Part shown: one piece after another, positions 16,763 to 22,495 of the stretch
Layout: every line of letters begins with the position of its first letter
How positions within the stretch are numbered: the first letter of the stretch is position 1
DNA from: a virus
IMG/VR virus record: IMGVR_UViG_3300028844_005280
Coordinates: 1-44,263 of that record
Length of the DNA: 44,263 bases
Reading direction: 5' to 3' (one strand)
Notes under the pieces: generated by a model
What the model was told of the DNA's origin: nothing
Seen by the model: only the letters and a program-made list of their open reading frames with translations
The model's database searches: none
Translations under genes and position numbers: made by a program

Positions 16763-16823
16763 TCCGTCAAAGCGGTAGGCCGGGTGCAAACCCCGGTCCA
16801 ACTATTGCCACAATCCCGTGGCA
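16757..16823 (+). other. tRNA-minihelix-like intergenic element 1 plus hairpin
   Basis: Closing stem AGTTG (16757-16761) / CAACT (16799-16803). Inside is a small hairpin CCG-TCAAAG-CGG (16764-16775), then a 7-bp T-arm GGCCGGG / CCCGGTC with 7-nt loop TGCAAAC (16785-16791). Position 16804 is the conserved A. A second hairpin TGCCAC-AATCCC-GTGGCA (16806-16823) follows. The upstream gene's TGA is within the closing stem. T-arm plus closing stem totals 12 bp, as in a tRNA acceptor/T minihelix. Confidence 0.7.
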
Positions 16824-16839
16824 TCTACTAGATCACATC

Positions 16840-17016
16840 ATGTATCCTGACAACCTCGAAGAATGTCTCAAGTATATTGTTGAGACTGCAGCCAACTTTA
16901 AACAAGTTGCTAAAGATGCAGGACATCCTGTTACTCTTGACGAAGCTTTGGTTATTGCTGTTGCTCAATTACAAGAGCGCACAGCTGATCAACGTTGTCG
17001 TGAAGAACTCGCCTGA
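16840..17016 (+). CDS. Early small helical protein (58 aa)
   Basis: Start at 16840 chosen because a longer frame would run through the preceding RNA element and because ATG follows the ATCACATC context common here. MYPDNLEECLKYIVETAANF... is a helical protein with a helix-turn (PVTLDEALVIAVAQL) and a charged C-terminus. No family recognised. Its TGA sits in the next RNA element. Confidence 0.66.
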   Translation: MYPDNLEECLKYIVETAANFKQVAKDAGHPVTLDEALVIAVAQLQERTADQRCREELA

Positions 17017-17069
17017 TGGTGTAGGAGGGGTTCGATTCCCCTCCCAGGTATTGCCACAATCCCGTGGCA
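17011..17069 (+). other. tRNA-minihelix-like intergenic element 2 plus hairpin
   Basis: Closing stem GCCTG (17011-17015) / CAGGT (17045-17049), with a short 8-nt insert and no small hairpin. The T-arm is GGAGGGG / CCCCTCC with perfect tRNA T-loop TTCGATT (17031-17037). Conserved A at 17050, then hairpin TGCCAC-AATCCC-GTGGCA (17052-17069). The upstream TGA lies at the edge of the closing stem. Confidence 0.72.
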
Positions 17070-17086
17070 TCTATTTACATAACATC

Positions 17087-17293
17087 ATGTTTATTTCAAG
17101 AGCATCTGCTTCTGCACCTATCATGTTCATCGGTACGCTTGTACTAGCGCTCGGTACTATCAGTGCCGCAGTTGTACTGCCTACAGTATTAGAAGGTGCA
17201 ACACGTAAGCAGTGTCTTAACCATGACTGGCCTGCTGATAAGCACGCCGTTCATATGGAGTTCTGCCAATCATACGGCTACCCCACCAACTGA
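17087..17293 (+). CDS. Small membrane protein (68 aa)
   Basis: MFISRASASAPIMFIGTLVL..., one strong N-terminal membrane helix (about 10-32). A soluble tail follows with two Cys residues in CLNHDWPADKH and MEFCQSYGYPTN. ATG at 17087 follows the TAACATC context. The Cys/His tail could hold a metal or disulphide, but this is not shown. Possibly acts on the host membrane early in infection. Confidence 0.68.
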   Translation: MFISRASASAPIMFIGTLVLALGTISAAVVLPTVLEGATRKQCLNHDWPADKHAVHMEFCQSYGYPTN

Positions 17294-17354
17294 CCACCAA
17301 GCGTGAGCTGGAGGATCGAATCCTCCGGTCAGTTATTGCCACAATCCCGTGGCA
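17288..17354 (+). other. tRNA-minihelix-like intergenic element 3 plus hairpin
   Basis: Closing stem AACTG (17288-17292) / CAGTT (17330-17334); insert with a weak CAC/GTG hairpin. The T-arm is CTGGAGG / CCTCCGG with loop ATCGAAT (17315-17321). Conserved A at 17335; hairpin TGCCAC-AATCCC-GTGGCA (17337-17354). Both strands of the closing stem changed relative to elements 1 and 2, so pairing is kept by compensation. Confidence 0.72.
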
Positions 17355-17370
17355 TCAATCACACAACATC

Positions 17371-17742
17371 ATGTTGCAAACACTCCGTACACTCGTGCCC
17401 GTTGTTCAAGCTGTCGTTCTACCCGATGGCTTGTATCAATTAGCAGCAGAGTGGACCAACGAAGACGGCCTTGCTAAAACTCACAGAGTCAAGGTCGGCT
17501 ACGAGTATAACGACGAGGAGCTTGCGATTCATCGCGGCGAGCGTCAAGAAGACGGCAGCTACGCTTACGTCTCGCCCAAAGGACGTATTCATACATGTCC
17601 TGCGGAGAAGGCTTCTATCTACGATAAGAGCCAAGCTGAGCAGCAGCAACGGTACCAAGCATGGAAGCAAACCATGGGTGGTAACGGACCAACTGTTGAC
17701 TGCTGCAATCCCCTGCCGTTCAATTGCCTTCAGCAGAGATAG
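17371..17742 (+). CDS. Early hypothetical protein (123 aa)
   Basis: MLQTLRTLVPVVQAVVLPDG..., a beta-rich N-terminal half (LYQLAAEWTNEDGLAKTHRV), then a charged half with QEDGSYAYVSPKGR, and a C-terminal CCNPLPFNCLQQR with three Cys. The last codons and the stop run into a downstream hairpin (17725-17745). A translational or structural link is possible. Function unknown. Confidence 0.66.
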   Translation: MLQTLRTLVPVVQAVVLPDGLYQLAAEWTNEDGLAKTHRVKVGYEYNDEELAIHRGERQEDGSYAYVSPKGRIHTCPAEKASIYDKSQAEQQQRYQAWKQTMGGNGPTVDCCNPLPFNCLQQR

Positions 17743-17745
17743 GCA
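17725..17745 (+). other. TGCC-type hairpin overlapping a stop codon (no minihelix)
   Basis: Stem TGCCT / AGGCA with loop containing AGCAGAGAT, the same hairpin as in element 7. The upstream T-arm part is missing or decayed. The stop TAG (17740-17742) of the preceding gene is inside the hairpin. Confidence 0.5.
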
Positions 17746-17763
17746 CTGCACAGCAGCACGACC

Positions 17764-17970
17764 ATGCAAGTTTTTGCAGTACACGAATCAGGCAATTGCG
17801 ATTGCGTATTTCCTGGCTACGTATCAGTCTGGCGCAACTACGACGACGCATATGCGGCGGCGGGAGAAGCGCAAGCCATGGATCCGGAGGCTTTTTACGC
17901 TGTTGAAACCATTGAGGAATCAGAACTCCAAGAGTTTTGGTTCTGGAACCACTACTTAACACTTGCCTGA
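17764..17970 (+). CDS. Early small acidic protein (68 aa)
   Basis: MQVFAVHESGNCDCVFPGYV..., then SVWRNYDDAYAAAGEAQAMD and an acidic Trp/Phe-rich C-terminus. Short beta hairpin followed by a helix; this resembles small proteins that relay a value or bind a partner, but no family is recognised. Its TGA lies in element 5. Confidence 0.66.
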   Translation: MQVFAVHESGNCDCVFPGYVSVWRNYDDAYAAAGEAQAMDPEAFYAVETIEESELQEFWFWNHYLTLA

Positions 17971-18026
17971 AGGTGAAGGAGGGGTTCGACTCCCCTCCCA
18001 GGTATTACCCCCAGCGGAGATGGGTA
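17965..18026 (+). other. tRNA-minihelix-like intergenic element 5 plus hairpin
   Basis: Closing stem GCCTG (17965-17969) / CAGGT (17999-18003); short 8-nt insert as in element 2. T-arm GGAGGGG / CCCCTCC with loop TTCGACT (17985-17991). Conserved A at 18004. The following hairpin is TACCC / GGGTA (18006-18010, 18022-18026), a two-sided change from the TGCC/GGCA stems of other copies. Confidence 0.7.
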
Positions 18027-18046
18027 CCGCACAACAGGAGATTCCT

Positions 18047-18299
18047 GTGGCCAACAACACCATCTCCGCTCTTAACGCTCTCGAGGTAACAGCCGTGTCG
18101 ATAAGTAATGGAGAGTGGACTGATTCTTTGAGTTGGGATCCACCATCCCGTGAAGAACTAGGAGCACGTGTTTTCTTTGAGATTGAAACGTGTTTTCTTT
18201 GAGATTGAAACTCTCATGGAGCGCGGACACTCTCAGGTTCTAACCAAAGATCACGCGGCTAAGATCGTCGCCATGGCGTCGAAGCTGCTTAACGACTGA
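18047..18299 (+). pseudogene. Small early gene broken by a 22-bp tandem duplication
   Basis: A GTG start at 18047 follows AGGAG with a 6-nt spacer, one of the few clear ribosome sites here. The product begins MANNTISALNALEVTAVSIS. A 22-bp repeat (18166-18187 and 18188-18209) shifts the frame, giving a stop at 18200-18202. Removing one copy restores an open frame to the TGA at 18297-18299, with C-terminus GHSQVLTKDHAAKIVAMASK. The intact product would be about 76 aa. The duplication may be real, a phase-variable change, or an assembly error. Confidence 0.72.
18166..18209 (+). repeat. Perfect 22-bp tandem duplication
   Basis: Unit ACGTGTTTTCTTTGAGATTG plus AA, present twice in direct succession. 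As 22 is not a multiple of three it breaks the reading frame of the surrounding gene. Confidence 0.95.
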
Positions 18300-18361
18300 T
18301 CCGTCAACGCGGTCATCCCCGGTGCAATGCCGGGGTCAGTTATTGCCACATTTTCGTGGCA
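18294..18361 (+). other. tRNA-minihelix-like intergenic element 6 plus hairpin
   Basis: Closing stem GACTG (18294-18298) / CAGTT (18337-18341); insert hairpin CCG-TCAACG-CGG. T-arm CCCCGG / CCGGGG with loop TGCAATG (18323-18329). Conserved A at 18342; hairpin TGCCAC-ATTTTC-GTGGCA (18344-18361), same stem but new loop. The intended stop TGA of the broken gene is in the closing stem. Confidence 0.7.
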
Positions 18362-18378
18362 TCTATTTACATAACATC

Positions 18379-18585
18379 ATGGCTGACTACGACAAATTCC
18401 GTAATCACATGGAAGAACCTGAGATTAGCGGTGCACTCTCTAGACTTACAGAAGACGACAAGCAATTAATTGCTAATGCCGCAACACTTGGCATCATGGG
18501 AGTCGGTACTGTTATTGCAGGACCAATGGTGGCAGTGCTTGGTGGTTGCCTTTGGGCAATCGACCGTGCACGACGCAACCCTTAA
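18379..18585 (+). CDS. Small membrane protein (68 aa)
   Basis: MADYDKFRNHMEEPEISGAL..., charged N-terminal helix, then a strong membrane segment (LGIMGVGTVIAGPMVAVLGG) ending in a basic RARRNP tail. One-TM, N-out or N-in not decided. Starts after the TAACATC context. Its TAA directly abuts element 7. Possibly an early membrane effector; function unknown. Confidence 0.66.
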   Translation: MADYDKFRNHMEEPEISGALSRLTEDDKQLIANAATLGIMGVGTVIAGPMVAVLGGCLWAIDRARRNP

Positions 18586-18654
18586 GCTGATTCGTTAACG
18601 CGAGTCCGGTGGTGCAAACCCACCGGCAGCTATTGCCTCCTGCAGAGATAGGCA
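18585..18654 (+). other. tRNA-minihelix-like intergenic element 7 plus hairpin
   Basis: Closing stem AGCTG (18585-18589) / CAGCT (18627-18631); insert TCG-TTAACG-CGA hairpin, a compensated version of CCG/CGG in other copies. T-arm CCGGTGG / CCACCGG with loop TGCAAAC (18613-18619). Conserved A at 18632; hairpin TGCCT / AGGCA (18634-18638, 18650-18654). Confidence 0.72.
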
Positions 18655-18673
18655 CTGCACTTCTTCAAATCAC

Positions 18674-18961
18674 ATGATTGAATTCTATTTTCAATCCCAT
18701 CCATCTCTCATGGATGCATACATAGCTCGCTATGAAGATGATCTCATCGGATTAGTGACGCTAGTGACAGGACCAAAAGGCATCGGCCTGATGGGAACAC
18801 TAGAACCTGGTCGTGATGAAACGACTTACGAGGTTATGTTCCCAGGGTCTGATGATCCTATTGGTTACCTAACACTTGGTGAAACCGTTGGTATTATCAA
18901 GTACCTTCGATCTCAACTAATGCGTAAGAGATTAGAAGCTTGCGCTGAACTTACCAGCTGA
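18674..18961 (+). CDS. Early hypothetical protein (95 aa)
   Basis: MIEFYFQSHPSLMDAYIARY..., a mostly beta protein (VTLVTGPKGIGLMGTLEPG, YEVMFPGSDDPIGYLTLGE) with a C-terminal helix of basic and Leu residues. It looks like a compact single-domain protein. No family recognised. Its TGA sits at the end of element 8's closing strand. Confidence 0.67.
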   Translation: MIEFYFQSHPSLMDAYIARYEDDLIGLVTLVTGPKGIGLMGTLEPGRDETTYEVMFPGSDDPIGYLTLGETVGIIKYLRSQLMRKRLEACAELTS

Positions 18962-19033
18962 TCCGTCAAAGCGGGAGGCCAGGTGCAAACCCTGGTCCAG
19001 CTATTGCCTCCTCACTCTCTACACGAGGGGGCA
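18956..19033 (+). other. tRNA-minihelix-like intergenic element 8 plus hairpin
   Basis: Closing stem AGCTG (18956-18960) / CAGCT (18998-19002); insert CCG-TCAAAG-CGG. T-arm GGCCAGG / CCTGGTC with loop TGCAAAC. Conserved A at 19003. The following hairpin is longer: TGCCTCCT (19005-19012) / AGGGGGCA (19026-19033), 8 bp with one G-T pair. Confidence 0.72.
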
Positions 19034-19057
19034 TCAATCCTTTATCACATCAAACCA

Positions 19058-19441
19058 ATGACTACTTTCCACATCCTTTCACACGTTGACACTTTCATCA
19101 CCGCTGCACTGCGTATCTATGCACTCGGCGGTGAACTGTTCAGCATCACAGCTATCTTGCTATGTGTTAACTTCCTTAGCAACTGCATCAAGAATACCTA
19201 TGAGGCAGGCTATGCCTTTGGTAAGTTCTATCGAAACCATTTGCATCGACCACTTAAATGGTTGGTCGTACATTTAATTACATTGATTATTCTGCTTACC
19301 CAGCTTGCCTGGGAGGGAGCAGTCGTCATCTATAACAACCGAGAAGAGATCCGTGCTGCTATCCATAAAGCATGGAAGACATTTGAAAGGGCATTCATCT
19401 ATGAATCATCTACAATTCCATCAGCTATGTGGAGTAAATAA
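19058..19441 (+). CDS. Early membrane protein with two hydrophobic segments (127 aa)
   Basis: MTTFHILSHVDTFITAALRI..., first hydrophobic segment about 16-45 (GELFSITAILLCVNFLSN), a basic/aromatic loop, second segment about 70-90 (LKWLVVHLITLIILLTQLAW), and a charged C-terminal helix. Start chosen after the RNA element. Could be an early host-membrane protein; no family recognised. Confidence 0.66.
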   Translation: MTTFHILSHVDTFITAALRIYALGGELFSITAILLCVNFLSNCIKNTYEAGYAFGKFYRNHLHRPLKWLVVHLITLIILLTQLAWEGAVVIYNNREEIRAAIHKAWKTFERAFIYESSTIPSAMWSK

Positions 19442-19562
19442 CCAAGCACCCATTGCGCTTACTCCTACCAAGACCACTACGGTTACGATTTCCATTGGAT
19501 TAATATCTTTGTATTGATCTTATGGTTGAATGAGTAATTAAATTGTTACAGTTGTTACAACG

Positions 19563-19589
19563 CTAGGCATCCACTGGTGTAAGTCCTAG
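19563..19589 (+). other. Type-2 intergenic RNA motif, copy a
   Basis: Closing stem CTAGG (19563-19567) / CCTAG (19585-19589). Between them: CA, a T, a 2-bp CC-ACT-GG hairpin, TG, then TAAGT. Matches four to five other copies downstream in order of parts while the stems differ. It sits 21 nt before the next ATG. Confidence 0.55.
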
Positions 19590-19610
19590 TCACACCATTG
19601 AAGCTAACTA

Positions 19611-19826
19611 ATGAAACAAATCATCTGCACCAAGCCTGGACACTACATCCAACTAGATAGTTACAGCAGAGCACCTGAAGTCCCAGCAATTGTTTACTGG
19701 GGCATAGGTATATCTACTGCACTAATGCTAGTAACAGCAGCTATCTATGGTATTGAGAAGTATTCTCAAGAAGATACTAATGTATGTCCAACAGCAGCCT
19801 CGGCCTATTATGGGCCAGGCTGCTGA
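19611..19826 (+). CDS. Small membrane protein (71 aa)
   Basis: MKQIICTKPGHYIQLDSYSR..., then a membrane helix (about 26-47, VYWGIGISTALMLVTAAIYG) and a polar tail with two Cys (NVCPTAASAYYGPGC). The C-terminal Cys residues face outside if N-in. Co-directional with neighbours. Function unknown. Confidence 0.66.
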   Translation: MKQIICTKPGHYIQLDSYSRAPEVPAIVYWGIGISTALMLVTAAIYGIEKYSQEDTNVCPTAASAYYGPGC

Positions 19827-19860
19827 ACAACCATCAACTAAATCATCTATCAATCAACTC

Positions 19861-20100
19861 ATGTTTATCTATCAAACCTACGGCCCAACACAACTCGGTC
19901 GTAAAGAACGCATCGTTTACCACGGTCAGCCATCACAACAACTCCATTACGAAACATATGAAGGTGGCGAGTGGAGAGAAGTAGATGTCATCAGCTACAT
20001 GAACAATCTTCCAACTGATATGAAAGAGTTTGAAGACGAATGTAAAGATGCATTGACCGTTGGTGCACTACGGTACGATGACTATCTAAACTCTCTATAA
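19861..20100 (+). CDS. Early hypothetical protein (79 aa)
   Basis: Start at 19861 preferred over an upstream ATG at 19810 that would overlap the previous gene by 17 nt. MFIYQTYGPTQLGRKERIVY..., beta strands with basic and aromatic residues, then an acidic helix (TDMKEFEDECKDALT). No family recognised. Confidence 0.62.
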   Translation: MFIYQTYGPTQLGRKERIVYHGQPSQQLHYETYEGGEWREVDVISYMNNLPTDMKEFEDECKDALTVGALRYDDYLNSL

Positions 20101-20114
20101 CCATTGACCGTCCT

Positions 20115-20135
20115 GAGCATGACGTTAAACTGCTC
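20115..20135 (+). other. Small leader hairpin with GACGTTAAAC loop
   Basis: Stem GAGCA / TGCTC with loop TGACGTTAAAC, between the 20100 stop and the 20160 start. Same loop word as the hairpin at 16521 with a different stem. Confidence 0.4.
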
Positions 20136-20159
20136 ACGTACACCCTATCAAATCACACC

Positions 20160-20330
20160 ATGTCACTTATCAAACAGCACCTGTACAACCAAGCACTCCT
20201 TGAGGAGCTGCGTCAAGATTACTTCTTCATGCTCAATGACATAGCAGATGAGCAGGAAAGAGTAATGATGGAACTCATGGAGGAACCTTCCGACCAGCCC
20301 ACCATCAACACCAACACCACGACAACATGA
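20160..20330 (+). CDS. Small acidic helical protein (56 aa)
   Basis: MSLIKQHLYNQALLEELRQD..., helical, with a Met/Glu-rich part (ERVMMELMEEPSD) and a Thr/Asn tail. ATG follows AATCACACC, the local start context. Too short for a 60-codon cutoff. Function unknown. Confidence 0.6.
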   Translation: MSLIKQHLYNQALLEELRQDYFFMLNDIADEQERVMMELMEEPSDQPTINTNTTTT

Positions 20331-20409
20331 GCACAGCAACACACCACGATGATGATGTCATTGATGTCATCATCGTTCTCATTTCAATTCTTATTACTGA
20401 ACTAGGATC

Positions 20410-20787
20410 ATGCTTAACCAGGTCACCGAAAGCATTGCAGTCACCTTTGGATACACCCCGTTCCCAGAAGGTGAGCAAGACAAACAGTTCCAAGCAGAAA
20501 TCAACTACGACCCGCAGAAGAACACGCCGCCCAAAAGCGGTAGTGTCTATAGAAACAAGCAGGGAGTTTTTAGGATCTACTGGACACCAAGCGAAGAGCA
20601 TCCCACCTACGGACCAGATGAAAACGGAATGTCTTACGCCTACACAGTCGAAGGCTGGTACGATGTTCCAACCAATGGAGAAGTCGAAGAGGAATGCCTT
20701 GGAGAAGTAGCGCTCGATCCATGTGGAGAAAATGAACTAGAACCTGACCATCCAGATGCATGGCCCAGGCTTCTTGGCTTGATCTAA
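20410..20787 (+). CDS. Early hypothetical protein (125 aa)
   Basis: MLNQVTESIAVTFGYTPFPE..., probably beta-rich (SGSVYRNKQGVFRIYWTPSE, YTVEGWYDVPTNGE) with an acidic C-terminus (CGENELEPDHPDAWPRL). Chosen over an overlapping frame from 20327 because its composition is protein-like. Function unknown. Confidence 0.66.
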   Translation: MLNQVTESIAVTFGYTPFPEGEQDKQFQAEINYDPQKNTPPKSGSVYRNKQGVFRIYWTPSEEHPTYGPDENGMSYAYTVEGWYDVPTNGEVEEECLGEVALDPCGENELEPDHPDAWPRLLGLI

Positions 20788-20798
20788 CATCGTTAATC

Positions 20799-20834
20799 TC
20801 TAGGCATCTACCGACGGGTAGTGTAAGCCCTAGA
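20799..20834 (+). other. Type-2 intergenic RNA motif, copy b
   Basis: Closing stem TCTAGG / CCTAGA; inside CA, T, hairpin CTACC-GACG-GGTAG, TG, then TAAGC. Lies between the 20787 stop and the 20872 start. The internal hairpin is longer than in copy a and its sequence differs. Confidence 0.58.
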
Positions 20835-20871
20835 CATATAAGATAAACTTATCAGTCCGTTACTAATCACT

Positions 20872-21078
20872 ATGGAAACAACTAAGGCTTCAGATCACAT
20901 CATCACTGATGAACACATTGAATTTATCCTAGATGCTATGAAGCACTGGATGATTCACAAACCAAAGAGAACACGTAAAGATCGTGATTATTATCATCAT
21001 CTTAACTATGTATTTAGCAAGATAAGCCTCAGCCCATTCATTCAAACACTCAACTACAAACGTACTAAAGATCAATGA
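20872..21078 (+). CDS. Small basic protein (68 aa)
   Basis: METTKASDHIITDEHIEFIL..., helices with His, then a basic patch (KPKRTRKDRDYYHHLNYVF). The stop and next start overlap (ATGA). Possibly nucleic-acid binding; no family known. Confidence 0.63.
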   Translation: METTKASDHIITDEHIEFILDAMKHWMIHKPKRTRKDRDYYHHLNYVFSKISLSPFIQTLNYKRTKDQ

Positions 21079-21281
21079 GCATCCATCTAATCGTCACCGA
21101 GTCCGAGCAACAGGCCATCGTCAATGCCTTGGCTTTCTATAACGACTGGCACGCAACCGATTTGCCTAGTGACACCGAATCCAAAGAGCAGTGGCTGATG
21201 TCTTTCAGGGAAGACAACGGTGGCCGTGCTTGGAACGGTCCTATCGATCAACTTGCCACCAAGATTGCTACCAGTAAATGA
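21075..21281 (+). CDS. Small hypothetical protein (68 aa)
   Basis: MSIHLIVTESEQQAIVNALA..., a beta-helix-beta style protein with Trp residues. ATGA overlap with the previous gene and a 4-nt overlap with the next indicate translational coupling. Unknown function. Confidence 0.63.
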   Translation: MSIHLIVTESEQQAIVNALAFYNDWHATDLPSDTESKEQWLMSFREDNGGRAWNGPIDQLATKIATSK

Positions 21282-21421
21282 TCACTATCTATTACGACTG
21301 CGCTTTCTTGAACTCCAAAAGAGTATCCATTATCTTTTGTGAAAAGATGAAAGAAGAAGCACTTGTTGCTATTAAAAGAGGCGGTAGTAAAGTCACCGCT
21401 ATTGTATATGAAAACCAATGA
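21278..21421 (+). CDS. Very small protein (47 aa)
   Basis: MITIYYDCAFLNSKRVSIIF..., two strands and a helix (KMKEEALVAIKRGGSK), ending with a strand TAIVYENQ. A compact beta-alpha-beta pattern. Coupled to the preceding gene by overlap. Too short for a 60-codon cutoff. Confidence 0.58.
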   Translation: MITIYYDCAFLNSKRVSIIFCEKMKEEALVAIKRGGSKVTAIVYENQ

Positions 21422-21467
21422 AACGTTTATGACTATCTAATCGCTTCATCCAGACAATCTCCCAGAC

Positions 21468-21680
21468 ATGCAACCAGACATCCCAGACAATCTCCCAAAA
21501 GACGACATGCTAGCTGCCATGGCATTCGTTGCAAAGATGAAGGAGTCCGCCGATCGTATCGGAGCAGGGTTCGTCGGAGGCTTTACGGCAGCCGATGGAA
21601 CTAAATTCGTCATGACTAACATGAACGAAGAGGACACCATTGCATTAACACCCCAATCATTAAGAGAATCTAATGACTAA
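21468..21680 (+). CDS. Small hypothetical protein (70 aa)
   Basis: MQPDIPDNLPKDDMLAAMAF..., acidic/Pro-rich head, Ala-Met helix, then a Gly-rich strand region (GAGFVGGFTAADGTKFVM). The leader and first codons contain a near-repeat of CCAGACAATCTCCCA. Unknown function. Confidence 0.6.
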   Translation: MQPDIPDNLPKDDMLAAMAFVAKMKESADRIGAGFVGGFTAADGTKFVMTNMNEEDTIALTPQSLRESND

Positions 21681-21828
21681 ACCTTGTTTAAATGATGACT
21701 GGCAAATTGAAGAGCTAGAACATTTAGTGACAACAGCTCAGAAAGAATCAGTTCTTTTTTGGGTATTCGATAATCTTGATTATTCAATCTATGAACACCT
21801 TTGTTTCATCACTGGAGACGCAGACTAA
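21673..21828 (+). CDS. Small acidic protein (51 aa)
   Basis: MTKPCLNDDWQIEELEHLVT..., mostly helical, acidic and aromatic (VLFWVFDNLDYSIYEHLC). Overlaps the previous stop by 8 nt and the next start by one base (TAATG). Too short for common cutoffs. Confidence 0.58.
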   Translation: MTKPCLNDDWQIEELEHLVTTAQKESVLFWVFDNLDYSIYEHLCFITGDAD

Positions 21829-22103
21829 TGACTAAGAAGAAATCTCGCATCAATTTTGACAAAACCATTGCCGGATTTAATGTTTCTGAACATGGTCTCA
21901 AAAGCTACAGCAAAACATTCAAGTTAGGACCACTGTCCTTTACTGCGAATGTAAATAGTAAAGGTGCCCGTGGATCTTTGGCGATCCCCGGCACCGGAAT
22001 ATCATTTCGCAACTTACTACACACGGAGCTGCCATCGTTAGATGATTTCAAAACACCTAACCTACCTGAGTACAAGCAAGACGAGTGGACCGATGACAAT
22101 TAA
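21828..22103 (+). CDS. DUF4236-like protein (91 aa)
   Basis: Starts MTKKKSRINFDKTIAGFNVS. Residues ~28-60 (YSKTFKLGPLSFTANVNSKG, then SLAIPGTGISFRN) match the N-terminal pattern I associate with DUF4236 (K-G-aromatic strands followed by VPGTGIS). The family is common in bacteria and phages; function unknown. The upstream frame extension is rejected in favour of the TAATG-coupled start. Confidence 0.6.
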   Translation: MTKKKSRINFDKTIAGFNVSEHGLKSYSKTFKLGPLSFTANVNSKGARGSLAIPGTGISFRNLLHTELPSLDDFKTPNLPEYKQDEWTDDN

Positions 22104-22350
22104 ACTACCAAAGAGACTTCAACTACCAATTAAAGAGCAGCTTAATCTTTTCATTAAAGAGCACTATGACGCAATGACTCCTAAAGATCTATTCAATTTT
22201 GTTCATTACTATTCAACTAAAGAGCACTATGACGCAATGACTCCCGAAGATTTATTCAATTTTGTTCACTATTATTTAACTAAAGAGTATAACGATTTCA
22301 TGGACAAAGAAGTGGCTAAGTTATATGCGGAGTCTTCTTCTCATGAGTAA
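22093..22350 (+). CDS. Small protein with 21-residue tandem repeat (85 aa)
   Basis: MTIKLPKRLQLPIKEQLNLF..., followed by KEHYDAMTPKDLFNFVHYYS and nearly the same 21-residue unit again (KEHYDAMTPEDLFNFVHYYL), then a degenerate third copy (KEYNDFMDKE). The repeat is 63 bp in DNA (22156, 22219). Helical, with Tyr/Phe/His on one face. Starts inside the end of the previous gene. Possibly a protein-binding repeat; function unknown. Confidence 0.64.
   Translation: MTIKLPKRLQLPIKEQLNLFIKEHYDAMTPKDLFNFVHYYSTKEHYDAMTPEDLFNFVHYYLTKEYNDFMDKEVAKLYAESSSHE
22156..22281 (+). repeat. In-frame 63-bp tandem repeat
   Basis: Two copies starting at 22156 and 22219, differing at few positions, each coding for 21 residues; a third partial copy follows from 22282. 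Confidence 0.9.
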
Positions 22351-22495
22351 GAATGCAAAGCTAACTAAAGAACAGGTTGTAATCCTAAGGAGTTTAAACC
22401 ACATCCATGTGCAGCACATTGCATATGAATACAATGTCTCACGGAATACAATCGAGAGGGCCAGGCGATACCTAAGCTGGCCCAAGGTTAAATAG
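22343..22495 (+). CDS. Small helix-turn-helix protein (50 aa)
   Basis: MSKNAKLTKEQVVILRSLNH..., with HIHVQHIAYEYNVSRNTIER as a helix-turn-helix, followed by a basic ARRYL tail. This is the homeodomain-like HTH of resolvases and short phage regulators. The TAA of the previous gene overlaps the start. Too short for a 60-codon cutoff. Likely a DNA-binding regulator. Confidence 0.68.
   Translation: MSKNAKLTKEQVVILRSLNHIHVQHIAYEYNVSRNTIERARRYLSWPKVK

Noticed and set aside
19400-19520. Short minus-strand frame MEIVTVVVLVGVSAMGAWLF
   Set aside because: Hydrophobic and plausible as a tiny membrane peptide, but only 24 residues with no supporting signal.
20327-20710. 127-codon frame starting MSTATHHDDD on the plus strand
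   Set aside because: It overlaps most of the 20410-20787 gene, and its later part has Ser/Thr/Arg composition typical of an out-of-frame reading. Its first 30 codons (DVIDVIIVLISILI) might still be a separate tiny peptide.
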